A stretch of 64,000 nt of DNA from an uncultured Lachnospiraceae bacterium (GCA_910578715.1 CAJTRL010000010.1:10501-74500), one strand, 5' to 3'. Shown: positions 1-8,699, counted from the stretch's first letter. Numbers and translations are program-made. Notes: generated from the letters alone by a model not told the origin.

Positions 1-53
1 GGCGTATAATTGTGTGATAAGAAGGAATGGACAGGTGTAAAGGGATGAGAAAT

Positions 54-395
54 ATGCCGGTAGTGACAAATATTATGCTTGGGCAATATGTAGAAGAAAT
101 TAAAAAAATTTATGGAGAACGATTAAAATCTGTTATACTATATGGCTCCTATGCAAGAGGCGATTTTAGAGCGGACTCGGATATTGATATTATGATTCTG
201 GTAGATTTGGAGGATATGGAGGTTGAAAAGTATAGCAAACAGTTATCGTGGGCCACTTATGATTTTAACGAGGAACATGGCATGGATATTAAACCGATAG
301 CAAAGAGTGATATACATTTTAAGAAATGGCTGGGGGTTTATCCCTTTTATACAAATGTACAAAAGGAAGGAGTAAAATTGTATGGAACAGCCTGA
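54..395 (+). CDS. MNT-type nucleotidyltransferase, antitoxin of a MNT/HEPN pair
   Basis: Small single-domain nucleotidyltransferase of 113 residues. The nucleotide-binding signature GSYARGDFRADSDID is at residues 31-45, with the two metal-binding aspartates of the DxD element. I start at 54 because AAAGGG at 39-44 sits 9 bases upstream; in-frame ATGs at 27 and 45 lack a well-spaced site. The gene overlaps the downstream HEPN gene by 14 bases, the usual layout of MNT/HEPN toxin-antitoxin modules, in which the nucleotidyltransferase neutralises the HEPN ribonuclease, in studied cases by AMPylating it. Function here is inferred from family and context. The gene is near the window edge, so an upstream partner cannot be excluded. 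Confidence 0.85.
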   Translation: MPVVTNIMLGQYVEEIKKIYGERLKSVILYGSYARGDFRADSDIDIMILVDLEDMEVEKYSKQLSWATYDFNEEHGMDIKPIAKSDIHFKKWLGVYPFYTNVQKEGVKLYGTA

Positions 396-795
396 AAGGG
401 GAAGTGTCAGCGATTTAGTAAGATATCGTATTGATACGGCGAAGAGTGATTTACAGTCTGCCAATATTTTGTTGAAAGAGAATGAATACAGAGGAGCGAA
501 TAACAGGGCATATTATGCGATTTATCATGCAATATCGGCTGTTCATGCATTAGATGGAAAGTCATATAAGCGGCATAAAGAAACACTGGCTAATTTTAAT
601 AAGGATTATGTAAAGACGGAAATCTTTCCTAAAACATTTGGAAGAAGGATTGCATGGGCAGAAGAAATTCGTCATGCCAGTGATTATGATGATTTTTATG
701 TTGCTACGAAAGAGAAAGCGGAAGAACAGATTATGACCGCAAAAGAATTAATTGAACAGATAGAAAAGTACTGTGTCATTCGGCTGAAAGAGTAG
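382..795 (+). CDS. HEPN-domain protein, putative RNase toxin
   Basis: An all-helical 137-residue protein of the HEPN family. It carries the Rx4-6H motif expected of HEPN ribonucleases as R42-AYYAIY-H49, in the helix NRAYYAIYHAIS. A good site (GGAAGGAG) precedes the ATG, which lies inside the end of the nucleotidyltransferase gene, so the two are translationally coupled. Known relatives degrade RNA when freed from the MNT partner. The charged tail and lack of membrane segments fit a cytoplasmic protein. HEPN proteins without the antitoxin role also exist, so 'toxin' rests on the pairing. Confidence 0.82.
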   Translation: MEQPERGSVSDLVRYRIDTAKSDLQSANILLKENEYRGANNRAYYAIYHAISAVHALDGKSYKRHKETLANFNKDYVKTEIFPKTFGRRIAWAEEIRHASDYDDFYVATKEKAEEQIMTAKELIEQIEKYCVIRLKE

Positions 796-840
796 CCGTT
801 GCAACACTTTATTGATTTGAGTGTCTGTTAAAGGAGACAG

Positions 841-1758
841 ATGGATATAAAGATGAAGTACACATTCAGAAAAGCCATAAAAGAGGATGAGAACAGCATT
901 CGGGATTTGTTCGTTGAAATGCTTCAGACTATCTATCAAAGCAAAAATGTACAAGGATATGAGGCGGGATATCTGGACAAATTCTTTGACGGAAAGGAAG
1001 ACTGGATATGCGTTGCGGAGGAGGATAATGCGGTCATCGCATATCTTTCAATCGAAGTGCATCGTGAACAGGAAACATTTCTTTATCTGGATGATTTATC
1101 CGTTTCTGAAAAGTACCGCGGCAAGGGAATCGGGACGAATTTAATCAGGACTGCAGAAAAGTTTGCCGTAGAAGCAGGCATTTCCACCATTGTTTTTCAT
1201 GTGGAAAAATCCAACACAGGGGCATTCAGGCTGTACAGACGGTTAGGGTATTTTGTTCTGGATGAGGAAGGTTCGCGGTACAGAATGCTTAAGGAGGAAA
1301 AACCAATGCAAATCATAGATTATTTTCACTGTGACAGGCCGGAGTACTGGTTATGCCAAATTGAAAAAAGCGACTGGGGCGCCGGACAATATCTGCATTC
1401 CCTGTTAAAGGAGAATAAATTGAAAGATGTTGTCGGAGAAGATACAAAAGTATTGCTGCTGACGGACGGGGACGAGCTCGTTTCGTTCTGTACTTTTGCG
1501 GAAAAAGACGATATACAGCCGACAGAGCTGACGCCGTGGGTGGGATTTGTGTATACTTTTCCGGCATACAGGGGACACCGCTATATGGGGAAACTGTTCC
1601 TGGAAATCGAAAAACTCGCAAAAGAAAAAGGCATACATGATGTTTACATATCGACGAATCACACGGGACTGTATGAAAAATACGGATGTGAATTTTACCG
1701 GATGATGGATGATATGCACGGCGAGCCTTCCAGAGTTTACAGAAAGCATGTGGAATAG
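841..1758 (+). CDS. Tandem GNAT N-acetyltransferase (two domains)
   Basis: Two complete GNAT acetyltransferase domains in one 305-residue chain. Domain 1 (about 5-150) has the acetyl-CoA loop RGKGIG at 93-98 and the SNTGAFRLYRRLGY motif of the C-terminal strand. Domain 2 (156-305) has YRGHRYMGK around 243-251. The junction is odd: Met156 (ATG 1306) is preceded at the usual distance by a consensus AAGGAGG at 1291-1297, so the second domain could also be made alone from an internal start. This looks like two formerly separate genes joined by loss of a stop. Substrates are unknown; GNAT enzymes acetylate amines such as antibiotics, amino acids or protein N-termini. Confidence 0.85.
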   Translation: MDIKMKYTFRKAIKEDENSIRDLFVEMLQTIYQSKNVQGYEAGYLDKFFDGKEDWICVAEEDNAVIAYLSIEVHREQETFLYLDDLSVSEKYRGKGIGTNLIRTAEKFAVEAGISTIVFHVEKSNTGAFRLYRRLGYFVLDEEGSRYRMLKEEKPMQIIDYFHCDRPEYWLCQIEKSDWGAGQYLHSLLKENKLKDVVGEDTKVLLLTDGDELVSFCTFAEKDDIQPTELTPWVGFVYTFPAYRGHRYMGKLFLEIEKLAKEKGIHDVYISTNHTGLYEKYGCEFYRMMDDMHGEPSRVYRKHVE

Positions 1759-1868
1759 AAAAAAACGCCGTTTCCAGGAAATGTAGGAGAATCTATTGCA
1801 AAAAGGCATATCGAAAAGACTGGAGAAATCCTGGTATCAGCGAAGCAAAACAAAGAAAGAAATATTTT

Positions 1869-2249
1869 ATGAAAGAAATGCTGATGGAATTAAAAAGAAT
1901 TGACGGAGATTTTTCCGTCTGTAAACCGGAAGATTTTTCACAGGTCAACTTTCATGCGGCATACTGTTTTACAGGGAAGACCGACGAAGAAAATTCGCTG
2001 GTCTGCCTGACGGAAGATGTGCCGGAGAACGTTACCGAACGGGAAGACGGCTGGAAGGGGTTCAGGATTCAGGGAGTCCTGGACTTTTCTCTGGTGGGAA
2101 TCCTCGCCGGAATTTCAAAAATTCTTGCGGAAAACGAAATCGGGATTTTTGCCCTCTCCACCTATAATACCGATTATATTTTTACCAAACAGGCCGATTA
2201 TGAAAAGGCGCTGAAGGTATTGGGCGAGGCGGGGTATTATGTTGTTTAA
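1869..2249 (+). CDS. ACT domain-containing protein
   Basis: Protein of 126 residues with a C-terminal ACT-like fold (about 58-125, with GVLDFSLVGILAGISKILAE followed by IFALSTYNTDYIFTK), a pattern seen in stand-alone amino-acid-sensing ACT proteins of Firmicutes. The N-terminal half is a second, weaker beta-rich unit. No catalytic domain is attached, so a ligand-binding or regulatory role is likely but unproven. The ribosome binding site is weak (AGAAAGAAA). The preceding 110 bases (1759-1868) contain no obvious feature. Confidence 0.7.
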   Translation: MKEMLMELKRIDGDFSVCKPEDFSQVNFHAAYCFTGKTDEENSLVCLTEDVPENVTEREDGWKGFRIQGVLDFSLVGILAGISKILAENEIGIFALSTYNTDYIFTKQADYEKALKVLGEAGYYVV

Positions 2250-2357
2250 GAATAATTTCCGGGATGATACAACTATGATGCAAAAATGATACGAATCTGA
2301 TACATTCCTCCTGTAAAATGGGCAGAAACCACCCATGATACGCAGGAGGAATTACTT

Positions 2358-3284
2358 TTGAAAAAATATGCCGGAAAAATTATTTTGACGTTTTGCGTTT
2401 TATTCCTTGCCGGAGCCGCATTTTATTGGAAAACGATGTTTTTTTCCAGGGAAGCACAGGCGGCCGCCCCGGTATTATTTTCTTATATTGATGGAAAGAA
2501 CGGAGAACAGGGCATAATACATAACGAAATGAAAACTTTGCTGGAACGGTTAAGGACGGATGATATTTTCCGGGACGACGCAATGGAGCTGACGGAACTG
2601 GTCGTTGAGGATATGGATGGTAACGGACAGAAGGACATGCTCGCTGTGTTTTCGCCGCGCGGAGAAAAAGACGCATACGGTTCCGGCTGCATATGGATTT
2701 CTATGAACGGGGACGAGCCGTACCGCTTTGCCGAACCGGATTGCTTTTATGACGGGCGGTTTGATTTTTTTGCGGAAGATATCGACAATGACGGAAATAT
2801 GGAAATTGTACTGAGCATGGAAGGAAGCGGCTGCGGTGGTGCCGGAGATTTTTATAAAATGGTTTTGAAATACAGACAGGACGGTACGGAGGCCGGATTC
2901 GAGCAAATGGAGCTGCCCTCGGACCTCTGGGACGGATTTAACGACCGGGGAATCGTCGTATCGGTATATCAGGAGCCGGAGAGAAATCTGTATAGCGCAT
3001 ATTGCTCTTATTTTAAGGAAATCATTTATTTTGAAGCCCAAAATGCGTCCGAGCCGGAAGAAGAACCGGTGTGGGTGGGCGGAAATGAACGTGGATTTTT
3101 TGAGCTGTGCCCGGTGAAATATGAAGGGAAAAATGCGCTCCAGGCGTCGGAATACCTGTACGGAGAAGGCGGAAGCGCGCACGAAGTGGCAACCGCCCAG
3201 TTTCTGATTCTCTGGGATGAAAACGGTAACGCCTATGTAGAAAAATGGTGGCTTGAGGATTCCAACGGATATGCTATAATGTAA
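2358..3284 (+). CDS. Exported protein with Asp-rich calcium-loop motifs
   Basis: TTG start at 2358, chosen because GCAGGAGGA at 2343-2351 ends 6 bases upstream. Residues 7-25 form an N-terminal signal/anchor helix, without an obvious lipobox cysteine. The mature part has two calcium-loop-like stretches, D85-M-D-G-N-G at 85-90 and D141-I-D-N-D-G at 141-146, like those in FG-GAP/VCBS and EF-hand-like extracellular proteins. The rest is not recognised. Probably a cell-surface or secreted protein. It ends directly against a block of palindromic repeats. Confidence 0.6.
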   Translation: MKKYAGKIILTFCVLFLAGAAFYWKTMFFSREAQAAAPVLFSYIDGKNGEQGIIHNEMKTLLERLRTDDIFRDDAMELTELVVEDMDGNGQKDMLAVFSPRGEKDAYGSGCIWISMNGDEPYRFAEPDCFYDGRFDFFAEDIDNDGNMEIVLSMEGSGCGGAGDFYKMVLKYRQDGTEAGFEQMELPSDLWDGFNDRGIVVSVYQEPERNLYSAYCSYFKEIIYFEAQNASEPEEEPVWVGGNERGFFELCPVKYEGKNALQASEYLYGEGGSAHEVATAQFLILWDENGNAYVEKWWLEDSNGYAIM

Positions 3285-3290
3285 TAAGTG

Positions 3291-3330
3291 CAAAAGAAAA
3301 GCAAGCGACGCGAAGCGTCATTTGCTTTTC
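3291..3330 (+). repeat. Hairpin repeat, copy 1 (GAA triloop)
   Basis: A 40-base palindrome: outer stem GAAAAGCAA/TTGCTTTTC and inner stem GACGC-GAA-GCGTC. It recurs at 3411-3450 with one difference, exactly 120 bases downstream. Confidence 0.8.
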
Positions 3331-3340
3331 ATGCACCTAT

Positions 3341-3400
3341 TAACGAGCAAACGTCCGATGAAATCGGACAGAGAGCGCTGAAAGCGCGGGTTTGCGAGTC
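3341..3400 (+). repeat. Three-way-junction repeat, copy 1
   Basis: A 60-base unit identical to 3609-3668. Outer stem GCAAAC/GTTTGC encloses two hairpins, each with a GAA triloop: TCCGAT-GAA-ATCGGA and GCGCT-GAA-AGCGC. A related third copy lies at 8815-8866. Confidence 0.85.
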
Positions 3401-3410
3401 TACACACCCG

Positions 3411-3450
3411 CAAAAGAAAAGCAAGCGACGCGAAGCGTCATTTGTTTTTC
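3411..3450 (+). repeat. Hairpin repeat, copy 2
   Basis: Second copy of the 40-base hairpin at 3291-3330, 39 of 40 bases identical. The single change (C to T in the 3' arm) turns a G-C pair into a G-T wobble, which would still pair in RNA. Confidence 0.8.
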
Positions 3451-3608
3451 TATAACAGTTCAGCCTTCGGCTTCACTGTTACGGAATCTGCCCATTCCAA
3501 ATCGCCTTCGGCGAGGGCAGATTCCCTCTTGGTTCGATATAGACGTTCTTACGGACTTTGCAGCAAGTGCAAAGTCCTGGACTGAACTGTTTTTTTGCAC
3601 TTATAAAT

Positions 3609-3668
3609 TAACGAGCAAACGTCCGATGAAATCGGACAGAGAGCGCTGAAAGCGCGGGTTTGCGAGTC
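3609..3668 (+). repeat. Three-way-junction repeat, copy 2
   Basis: Identical to 3341-3400 over 60 bases. It sits just after the closing arm of the composite element and ahead of a small GTCCGC-CGGA-GCGGAC hairpin at 3691-3706 that precedes the CotH gene. Confidence 0.85.
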
Positions 3669-3720
3669 CGCAGGCCACAAAGATTTAAAAGTCCGCCGGA
3701 GCGGACGGATAGGTATCAGG

Positions 3721-5526
3721 ATGTCGGTCAGATTTGGAAAAATAAGAGGCTTGCTGCTTGTGGCAAGTCTTATCATGTTGACAGCTATGTCATTGCTCAT
3801 TCTCGTAGCAAATAAAAAGGAAGAAAAAGAGGAAGGGGGCCGTTTACCCTTTTCCCTTACTTACAGACAGGATGGCGTTTCCCACCGGATTCAGGGTTTC
3901 CGGACGGAGACTGCCGTCTGTTTCTGCATTCCGGGAAATGTTTCGCTGGATGATGTACATCTCGATATGAAAGCGGCAAAATACTTGTTTATTGATGGCG
4001 GGCAGCTTGGCGATGACGATACGCTTTCCGGTGTGGAGCTGAACCGGATATATGAAACAGATGCGTCAGATGCGGATAACGGCCAGTCATATGAGGAGAG
4101 CGCTTCCGGTCAGGATAGCGGCGGGGAGAACCGGATGCTGGTCATGTTTCTGCAGGGCTCGAAACTGCCCGTTCTTAGGCTGACGACGGAAACGGGGAGC
4201 ATGGAAGCCGTCAATGGCGATAAAGAATACAGCGAAGCCGGGTTTCTGGAAGTATATGATGCGGACGGAAGGCTGGTGACGGCGGCGAAGATGGAACGCT
4301 TTTCCGGACGGGGCAATACTTCCTGGGACGGGGCGAAAAAATCCTATGCGGTGAAGCTGGAAGATGCGGAAGATATTCTGGGAATGGGCGCGGCAAAGCG
4401 GTGGGTACTATGCGCCAATTACTATGACGGCGCTTATATCAGAAACCAGACCGGTTTTGAAATTGCGGTGAAAAGCGGCATGGCGTTTACGCCGGAGGAA
4501 CGGTTTGCGGAATTATACATCAATGATGAATACGCCGGGCTGTATCAGATTATGGAGAAAATAGAGCCGGGAAAAAACCGGATGGATATCGGGAACGATT
4601 ATCTGCTGGAAGTGGACTATATCGAGCGGGCAGTCGGCGCGCCTTATATTTTGCTGGAAAACGAACAGCCCGTCGTTGTGCACGCGCCGGAGAAAAACTG
4701 TGATTTGGAAGGCGTACAGCAGTTTTTCGATGCGTTTACGGCGGATGTGGAGAGCGGTAATGCGGCCGCGGCGATGGAAAAAATTGATGTGGATTCTTTT
4801 GCAAAGCGGTTTGTGATGGAAGAAATCTTACAGGATATGGATTTTGGCTATACGAGCCAGTACCTGTATCTGGATTTGGAAAAAGGCATTCTTTACGACG
4901 GCCCGCTCTGGGATTTGGACAATACGATGGGAAGAGGAACTGCCGTTGAAGCGCAGGCGCTTTTCGTGACGGATTATGAGACAAACTATAATAATGTCAG
5001 CCGCTGGTATGCGGTTTTATACGGACAGGCCAGTTTCAGGAAGCGGATATCGGAAGAATATTTTCTGCATTTCCGCCCGGCGCTTCTTGACCTGTTAAAC
5101 GGCGGTATCGAAGAAAAGACGGCGGCAATCGAAGCGTCCATCGCGATGGACCAGGTACGTTTCCCGGCGCCGCGGAGCGTTTTCATGACGTATGCACAGT
5201 TAGAAGAGCATACGGCGTATCTGACAAATTATCTTTGGGACAAGCTGTATCAGATGGATATGACATTCGGTGAAATGCAGACGGAGACGGATATGGAAGT
5301 CGCACTGCCGCCTGCGGAGGTAAAGGAAAATCCGCTGGAAATGGAACAGTCTGAGCAGGGCGAAGCGGGAATCGGACAGGGAGAATCAGAAACCGGACAG
5401 GAAGATGTAGGCGGGGAGCGCGGACTCTTCGGAACTCTGATGTACTATCGTTTTCACGCGGTACTGCTTGTCATGTGCGCCAGCGGTATGCTATTATGGT
5501 ATCGGTGTAGGAAAACGGGAAAATAA
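3721..5526 (+). CDS. CotH-family surface protein kinase-like protein
   Basis: Protein of 601 residues with a CotH domain; the signature RGNTSW is at 197-202 and the later LWDLDNTMG segment also fits. Spore-coat CotH phosphorylates coat proteins with an atypical kinase fold; homologues in non-coat settings are membrane-anchored. Here helix 9-31 anchors the N-terminus and a second helix near 575-595 anchors the C-terminus, so the catalytic region should face outside. Residues 115-137 and 535-570 are Glu/Gln/Gly-rich linkers. It is followed at once by VTC and DUF4956 genes, a recurrent trio in Firmicutes. The ribosome binding site is weak (GGATAGG). Confidence 0.85.
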   Translation: MSVRFGKIRGLLLVASLIMLTAMSLLILVANKKEEKEEGGRLPFSLTYRQDGVSHRIQGFRTETAVCFCIPGNVSLDDVHLDMKAAKYLFIDGGQLGDDDTLSGVELNRIYETDASDADNGQSYEESASGQDSGGENRMLVMFLQGSKLPVLRLTTETGSMEAVNGDKEYSEAGFLEVYDADGRLVTAAKMERFSGRGNTSWDGAKKSYAVKLEDAEDILGMGAAKRWVLCANYYDGAYIRNQTGFEIAVKSGMAFTPEERFAELYINDEYAGLYQIMEKIEPGKNRMDIGNDYLLEVDYIERAVGAPYILLENEQPVVVHAPEKNCDLEGVQQFFDAFTADVESGNAAAAMEKIDVDSFAKRFVMEEILQDMDFGYTSQYLYLDLEKGILYDGPLWDLDNTMGRGTAVEAQALFVTDYETNYNNVSRWYAVLYGQASFRKRISEEYFLHFRPALLDLLNGGIEEKTAAIEASIAMDQVRFPAPRSVFMTYAQLEEHTAYLTNYLWDKLYQMDMTFGEMQTETDMEVALPPAEVKENPLEMEQSEQGEAGIGQGESETGQEDVGGERGLFGTLMYYRFHAVLLVMCASGMLLWYRCRKTGK

Positions 5527-5530
5527 CGGG

Positions 5531-6292
5531 ATGGTTTGCCGGAGAATGAGGAAAAAAGAAGACGAAACAGAGAAATTCAGATATCGGTACGAACTGAAAT
5601 TCCTCTGCACGCAGTTACAGATAGAAATGCTGTGCGCACAGCTGGACTGTTTGATGGAAAAAGATGCGCACAGCGGGGCGGATGGACTTTATACGGTTCG
5701 GAGTCTGTATTTTGACGATTTTGAAAACCACGCGATGAAGCAGAAGGAAGACGGGCTGGATGAGCGGAAAAAATACCGGATTCGTTCCTATCTTTCGGGG
5801 ATGGACGAGCGTTTCCGCCTGGAAATTAAATACAGGAACAGGGATAAAATCAGAAAAGAAAGCTGTTTGCTGACGGCGGAAGAAACAGGAGCCATTCTGC
5901 GTGGAGAACTCCTGTCTGCGGCTTATGATTCCGGCCGGGCCGTGCTCGCGCAGTTTGAACTGGCGAGGGAGCGGATGCTTCTTGCGCCCGCGGTTATCGT
6001 GGAATATGACAGGACGCCCTATGTGTACCCGGAAGGCAACGTGCGTATTACGCTGGACCGGAATATCTGCGCATCGCCGGACACGGGAGCATTTCTGCAA
6101 AAGGATGTCGTAGCGGTGCCGGTGCTGGAGCGGGGTGTGCATTTGCTGGAAGTCAAGTATGACGAATATCTGCCGGATTTTATCAGACAGGCGCTGCAGA
6201 TTGTGAGCCTCGATAAAATTTCTTTTTCAAAATATTATCTTTGCAGAATGGCGGGAAAGCCGCTTAGAATGTCGGAAAGGGAACAGGGATAG
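5531..6292 (+). CDS. VTC-domain protein (polyphosphate polymerase family)
   Basis: Protein of about 253 residues matching the VTC triphosphate-tunnel fold: basic strands RYELKFL and KKYRIRSY, acidic FRLEIKYR, and the late HLLEVKYDEYLP and SFSKYYL. In yeast this domain makes polyphosphate from ATP. It starts 4 bases after the CotH stop; an alternative ATG lies at 5546, and neither start has a strong site. With CotH upstream and DUF4956 4 bases downstream it forms an operon. Whether bacterial members make polyphosphate or modify a surface polymer is open. Confidence 0.85.
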   Translation: MVCRRMRKKEDETEKFRYRYELKFLCTQLQIEMLCAQLDCLMEKDAHSGADGLYTVRSLYFDDFENHAMKQKEDGLDERKKYRIRSYLSGMDERFRLEIKYRNRDKIRKESCLLTAEETGAILRGELLSAAYDSGRAVLAQFELARERMLLAPAVIVEYDRTPYVYPEGNVRITLDRNICASPDTGAFLQKDVVAVPVLERGVHLLEVKYDEYLPDFIRQALQIVSLDKISFSKYYLCRMAGKPLRMSEREQG

Positions 6293-6296
6293 ATAT

Positions 6297-6971
6297 ATGA
6301 ATTTTAACGATATTTTTACCAAAACTTTCAGAGAAGGTTTTGCAGGAGTGGAACTCGGATTTCTGGAAATGATGTTAGTATATGCGCTGGCGGTCTGTGT
6401 CGGCGGATATATTTTTCTCGTTTATCGGTTTGTGACCAAACAGGCTTTCTATTCCAAGCATTTTAATATTTCGCTGGCGGTGCTTCCGGTCATTGTGGCC
6501 GCGATTATTCTTGCAATTCAGTCAAGCATTGTCATTTCGCTCGGCATGGTGGGCGCGCTGTCCATCGTCAGATTTCGTACGGCGGTTAAAGACCCGATAG
6601 ATTTGACCTTTTTGTTCTGGTCGATTTCCGCGGGCATCCTCTGCGGTGCCGGACTGGGGGAAATGGCGGTCATCGTTTCCCTGATTATTACGGCGATGAT
6701 TATCGCTCTCGATAATGTGCGGATTGCCAAAGCGCCGCTTTTGCTTGTGCTGAATCTGGAAAACCCCGACGCTGAGGATGACTTGCTGAAAATCGTGACG
6801 GAATACTGTAAATACAGCAAGGTAAAATCCCGGAACCTGACGAAAGAAAAACTACATCTTATCATAGAACTCCGCACCGATAAGGGAAAAGAACTCGTGA
6901 AAGAGCTTTCTGCAAAGGAAGGAATTTTTTCGATTACGCTGATGGAACATGACGGTGAGGCGGTCTGCTAG
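6297..6971 (+). CDS. DUF4956 membrane protein
   Basis: Protein of 224 residues with about four membrane helices in the first 145 residues, including the conserved LGMVGALSIVRFRTAVKDP segment typical of DUF4956, and a soluble C-terminal domain of about 75 residues. Third gene of the CotH-VTC-DUF4956 operon, 4 bases after the VTC stop. It may be the membrane platform or channel for the VTC partner, by analogy with yeast VTC, where membrane subunits translocate polyphosphate; that is inference. Confidence 0.85.
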   Translation: MNFNDIFTKTFREGFAGVELGFLEMMLVYALAVCVGGYIFLVYRFVTKQAFYSKHFNISLAVLPVIVAAIILAIQSSIVISLGMVGALSIVRFRTAVKDPIDLTFLFWSISAGILCGAGLGEMAVIVSLIITAMIIALDNVRIAKAPLLLVLNLENPDAEDDLLKIVTEYCKYSKVKSRNLTKEKLHLIIELRTDKGKELVKELSAKEGIFSITLMEHDGEAVC

Positions 6972-6981
6972 ATTTTGTGGT

Positions 6982-7002
6982 ATGCAATGGACCCTATTGC
7001 AT
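6982..7002 (+). other. Small hairpin after the CotH operon
   Basis: ATGCAAT-7 bases-ATTGCAT, a 7-bp stem just after the DUF4956 stop, with no U-tract, so not a clear terminator. The rest of 6972-7196 shows no convincing gene. Confidence 0.4.
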
Positions 7003-7196
7003 GACGCCTGCCCTGATGTCTCTGCCTCTGACCCTGACGAAATGGCTGTGAACTGCAAAGTGTACCGAAAAAGATACAAAGTATACCAGTACAGTGGATG
7101 GCGGATAGAAAAATATTATAATGGAAAGCAATACACCGGATTAAAGGATAAAAAACGCGGGCCCGGCTGCCTGCATAAAAGGAGGTAATGCTTTCC

Positions 7197-8699
7197 ATGG
7201 AACAAAGTTTTTTTAACGAAAATGACGCCAGAGTAACGAGGACTGCGGTTAAGGTGCTGCGCTGGCTGATTCTGGTATTTCCCGTGCTGGCAGTTTTGTC
7301 TGTGGCCGGTATTTTTCAGATTAAATTAAACGAATTAGTGCCCCTGACTTTACTCGGGGCCGTTGTAACGATGGGACCGAGTGTGGCATACAAAATGAAT
7401 ACGCCCGTCAATGTGATGAAGTATGTTATTACGCTGGCGCTCGGCATGCTGATAGCGCTCATGGCGGCAAACTCCGCAATCGGTATTTATATGACCTACG
7501 CGTTTGCCATGGTATTTAGCGTTTTTTATTATGACAAAAAATTCACAATTCAGGTTTCCATAGTCAGCTATATTCTGTTAGTCATTTCCCTTTATTTTCG
7601 TTCGCTGAATGTGCAGCAGATTGAATACGATACGAGCATGATGTGGTTTATCAGCCGTTCCATCGGCTTTTTGATGGAGACCGTCGTCATGAGTATTATC
7701 TGCGTGAAAATCGCGGAAATGTCCCACCAGCTTCTGGTAAAATTTGCGGATACAAAGCAGATTGTTTCCCTGGTCGATGAATGCGAAAAAGCATCCGAAG
7801 AACTGAATGATGTGGTGGAGCAGCTGGAAACTTATATTCACGGTTTTGCGGGGACGAATGAAAATATTACGGATTCCGCACAGGCGGCGCTTCATGACTG
7901 CAGCGAAAGCTCCAGATTTGTGGATTCGGTCAAAAGCTCCATCCATGAATTGAACCGGAATGCGGCGGATATGGTGGGCAATATGGAGCAGATGCTCGAC
8001 ATGTCCCGCGAAACCACGGAAAAAGTGCATGGATATATTGAACTGATGCAGAAGACGACAAAAGGCATACAGGTCATTGAGGATTCGGCACGGCAGACAG
8101 AAGAACTGCTTGGCAGTCTGGAAGCCGGTATGAAAGAGGTATCGGGTTTTGCGGACACGATTGCGCAGATTACTGCCAAAACGAATCTGCTGGCGTTAAA
8201 CGCTTCCATAGAAGCGGCCAGGGCGGGGGAAATGGGAAGAGGATTTAATGTCGTGGCGGAAGAAGTGCGGGTGCTCGCGTCCAACTCCAAACAGGCCAGC
8301 GACGCGATTACCGGAATCATCCAGAAAATATTTGAGCTTTTACAGGAAGTACAGGCATCGAATCAGGAGAACATCGACACCGTAACGCGGGAAATTGACA
8401 AACTCCATGCGGTGGAAGAAGAAGCTGAAAGAATCGGAACGCTTCAGGAAGAATCCCGGGAAAAAGTGCGCATCGCCGCGGATTCCAGCGCGGATACGGC
8501 GAAACACGGCGAACAGGTTCTTCATATGATAGGCCAGCTGGAGCAGCTTGTGGAAAATACGGTCGCACAGGCCAGCCAGATTGTGGAGGAATCCCAGTCC
8601 CAGAAAAAAGTTACCGGGGAAGTGGAGGAATCCTTCCGCCATGTCAACGATGTGTCGGGGAATCTGCTGAAAATCAGCCAGGCCGGAAGCCAGGGGTAA
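7197..8699 (+). CDS. Methyl-accepting chemotaxis protein with multi-helix membrane sensor
   Basis: Chemoreceptor of 500 residues. The first 175 or so hold about six membrane helices with almost no extracellular loop, instead of the usual periplasmic ligand domain, so input is probably sensed in the membrane. The cytoplasmic part is a long helical hairpin with the conserved tip TNLLALNASIEAARAGEMGR. I prefer ATG 7197 over 7188 because GGAGG at 7181-7185 is only 2 bases from the latter. No HAMP domain is evident. It would signal to CheA/CheW and fits the flagellar genes at the end of the window. Confidence 0.9.
   Translation: MEQSFFNENDARVTRTAVKVLRWLILVFPVLAVLSVAGIFQIKLNELVPLTLLGAVVTMGPSVAYKMNTPVNVMKYVITLALGMLIALMAANSAIGIYMTYAFAMVFSVFYYDKKFTIQVSIVSYILLVISLYFRSLNVQQIEYDTSMMWFISRSIGFLMETVVMSIICVKIAEMSHQLLVKFADTKQIVSLVDECEKASEELNDVVEQLETYIHGFAGTNENITDSAQAALHDCSESSRFVDSVKSSIHELNRNAADMVGNMEQMLDMSRETTEKVHGYIELMQKTTKGIQVIEDSARQTEELLGSLEAGMKEVSGFADTIAQITAKTNLLALNASIEAARAGEMGRGFNVVAEEVRVLASNSKQASDAITGIIQKIFELLQEVQASNQENIDTVTREIDKLHAVEEEAERIGTLQEESREKVRIAADSSADTAKHGEQVLHMIGQLEQLVENTVAQASQIVEESQSQKKVTGEVEESFRHVNDVSGNLLKISQAGSQG

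Larger units (their letters stand above)
3285..3603 (+). repeat. Composite multi-branched palindromic element
   Basis: No gene lies here; almost the whole stretch is nested inverted repeats. Outermost arms TAAGTGCAAAA (3285-3295) and TTTTGCACTTA (3593-3603). Inside are AACAGTTCAG (3454-3463) with CTGAACTGTT (3582-3591), GAATCTGCCC (3484-3493) with GGGCAGATTC (3515-3524) around a TCGCC-TTC-GGCGA hairpin, and GGACTTTGCA (3553-3562) with TGCAAAGTCC (3568-3577). The arm AACAGT can also pair locally with ACTGTT (3475-3480), so two exclusive folds exist. The element could be a structured RNA at the 3' end of the preceding gene or a REP/MITE-like DNA repeat. Confidence 0.75.

Noticed and set aside
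2550..3293. 247-codon minus-strand frame opposite the exported protein
   Set aside because: The plus-strand frame has a strong ribosome binding site, signal helix and Asp-loop motifs; the antisense frame has none.
6949..7188. 79-codon open frame between DUF4956 and the chemoreceptor
   Set aside because: It begins inside DUF4956, lacks a ribosome binding site, and its composition is irregular; probably chance.
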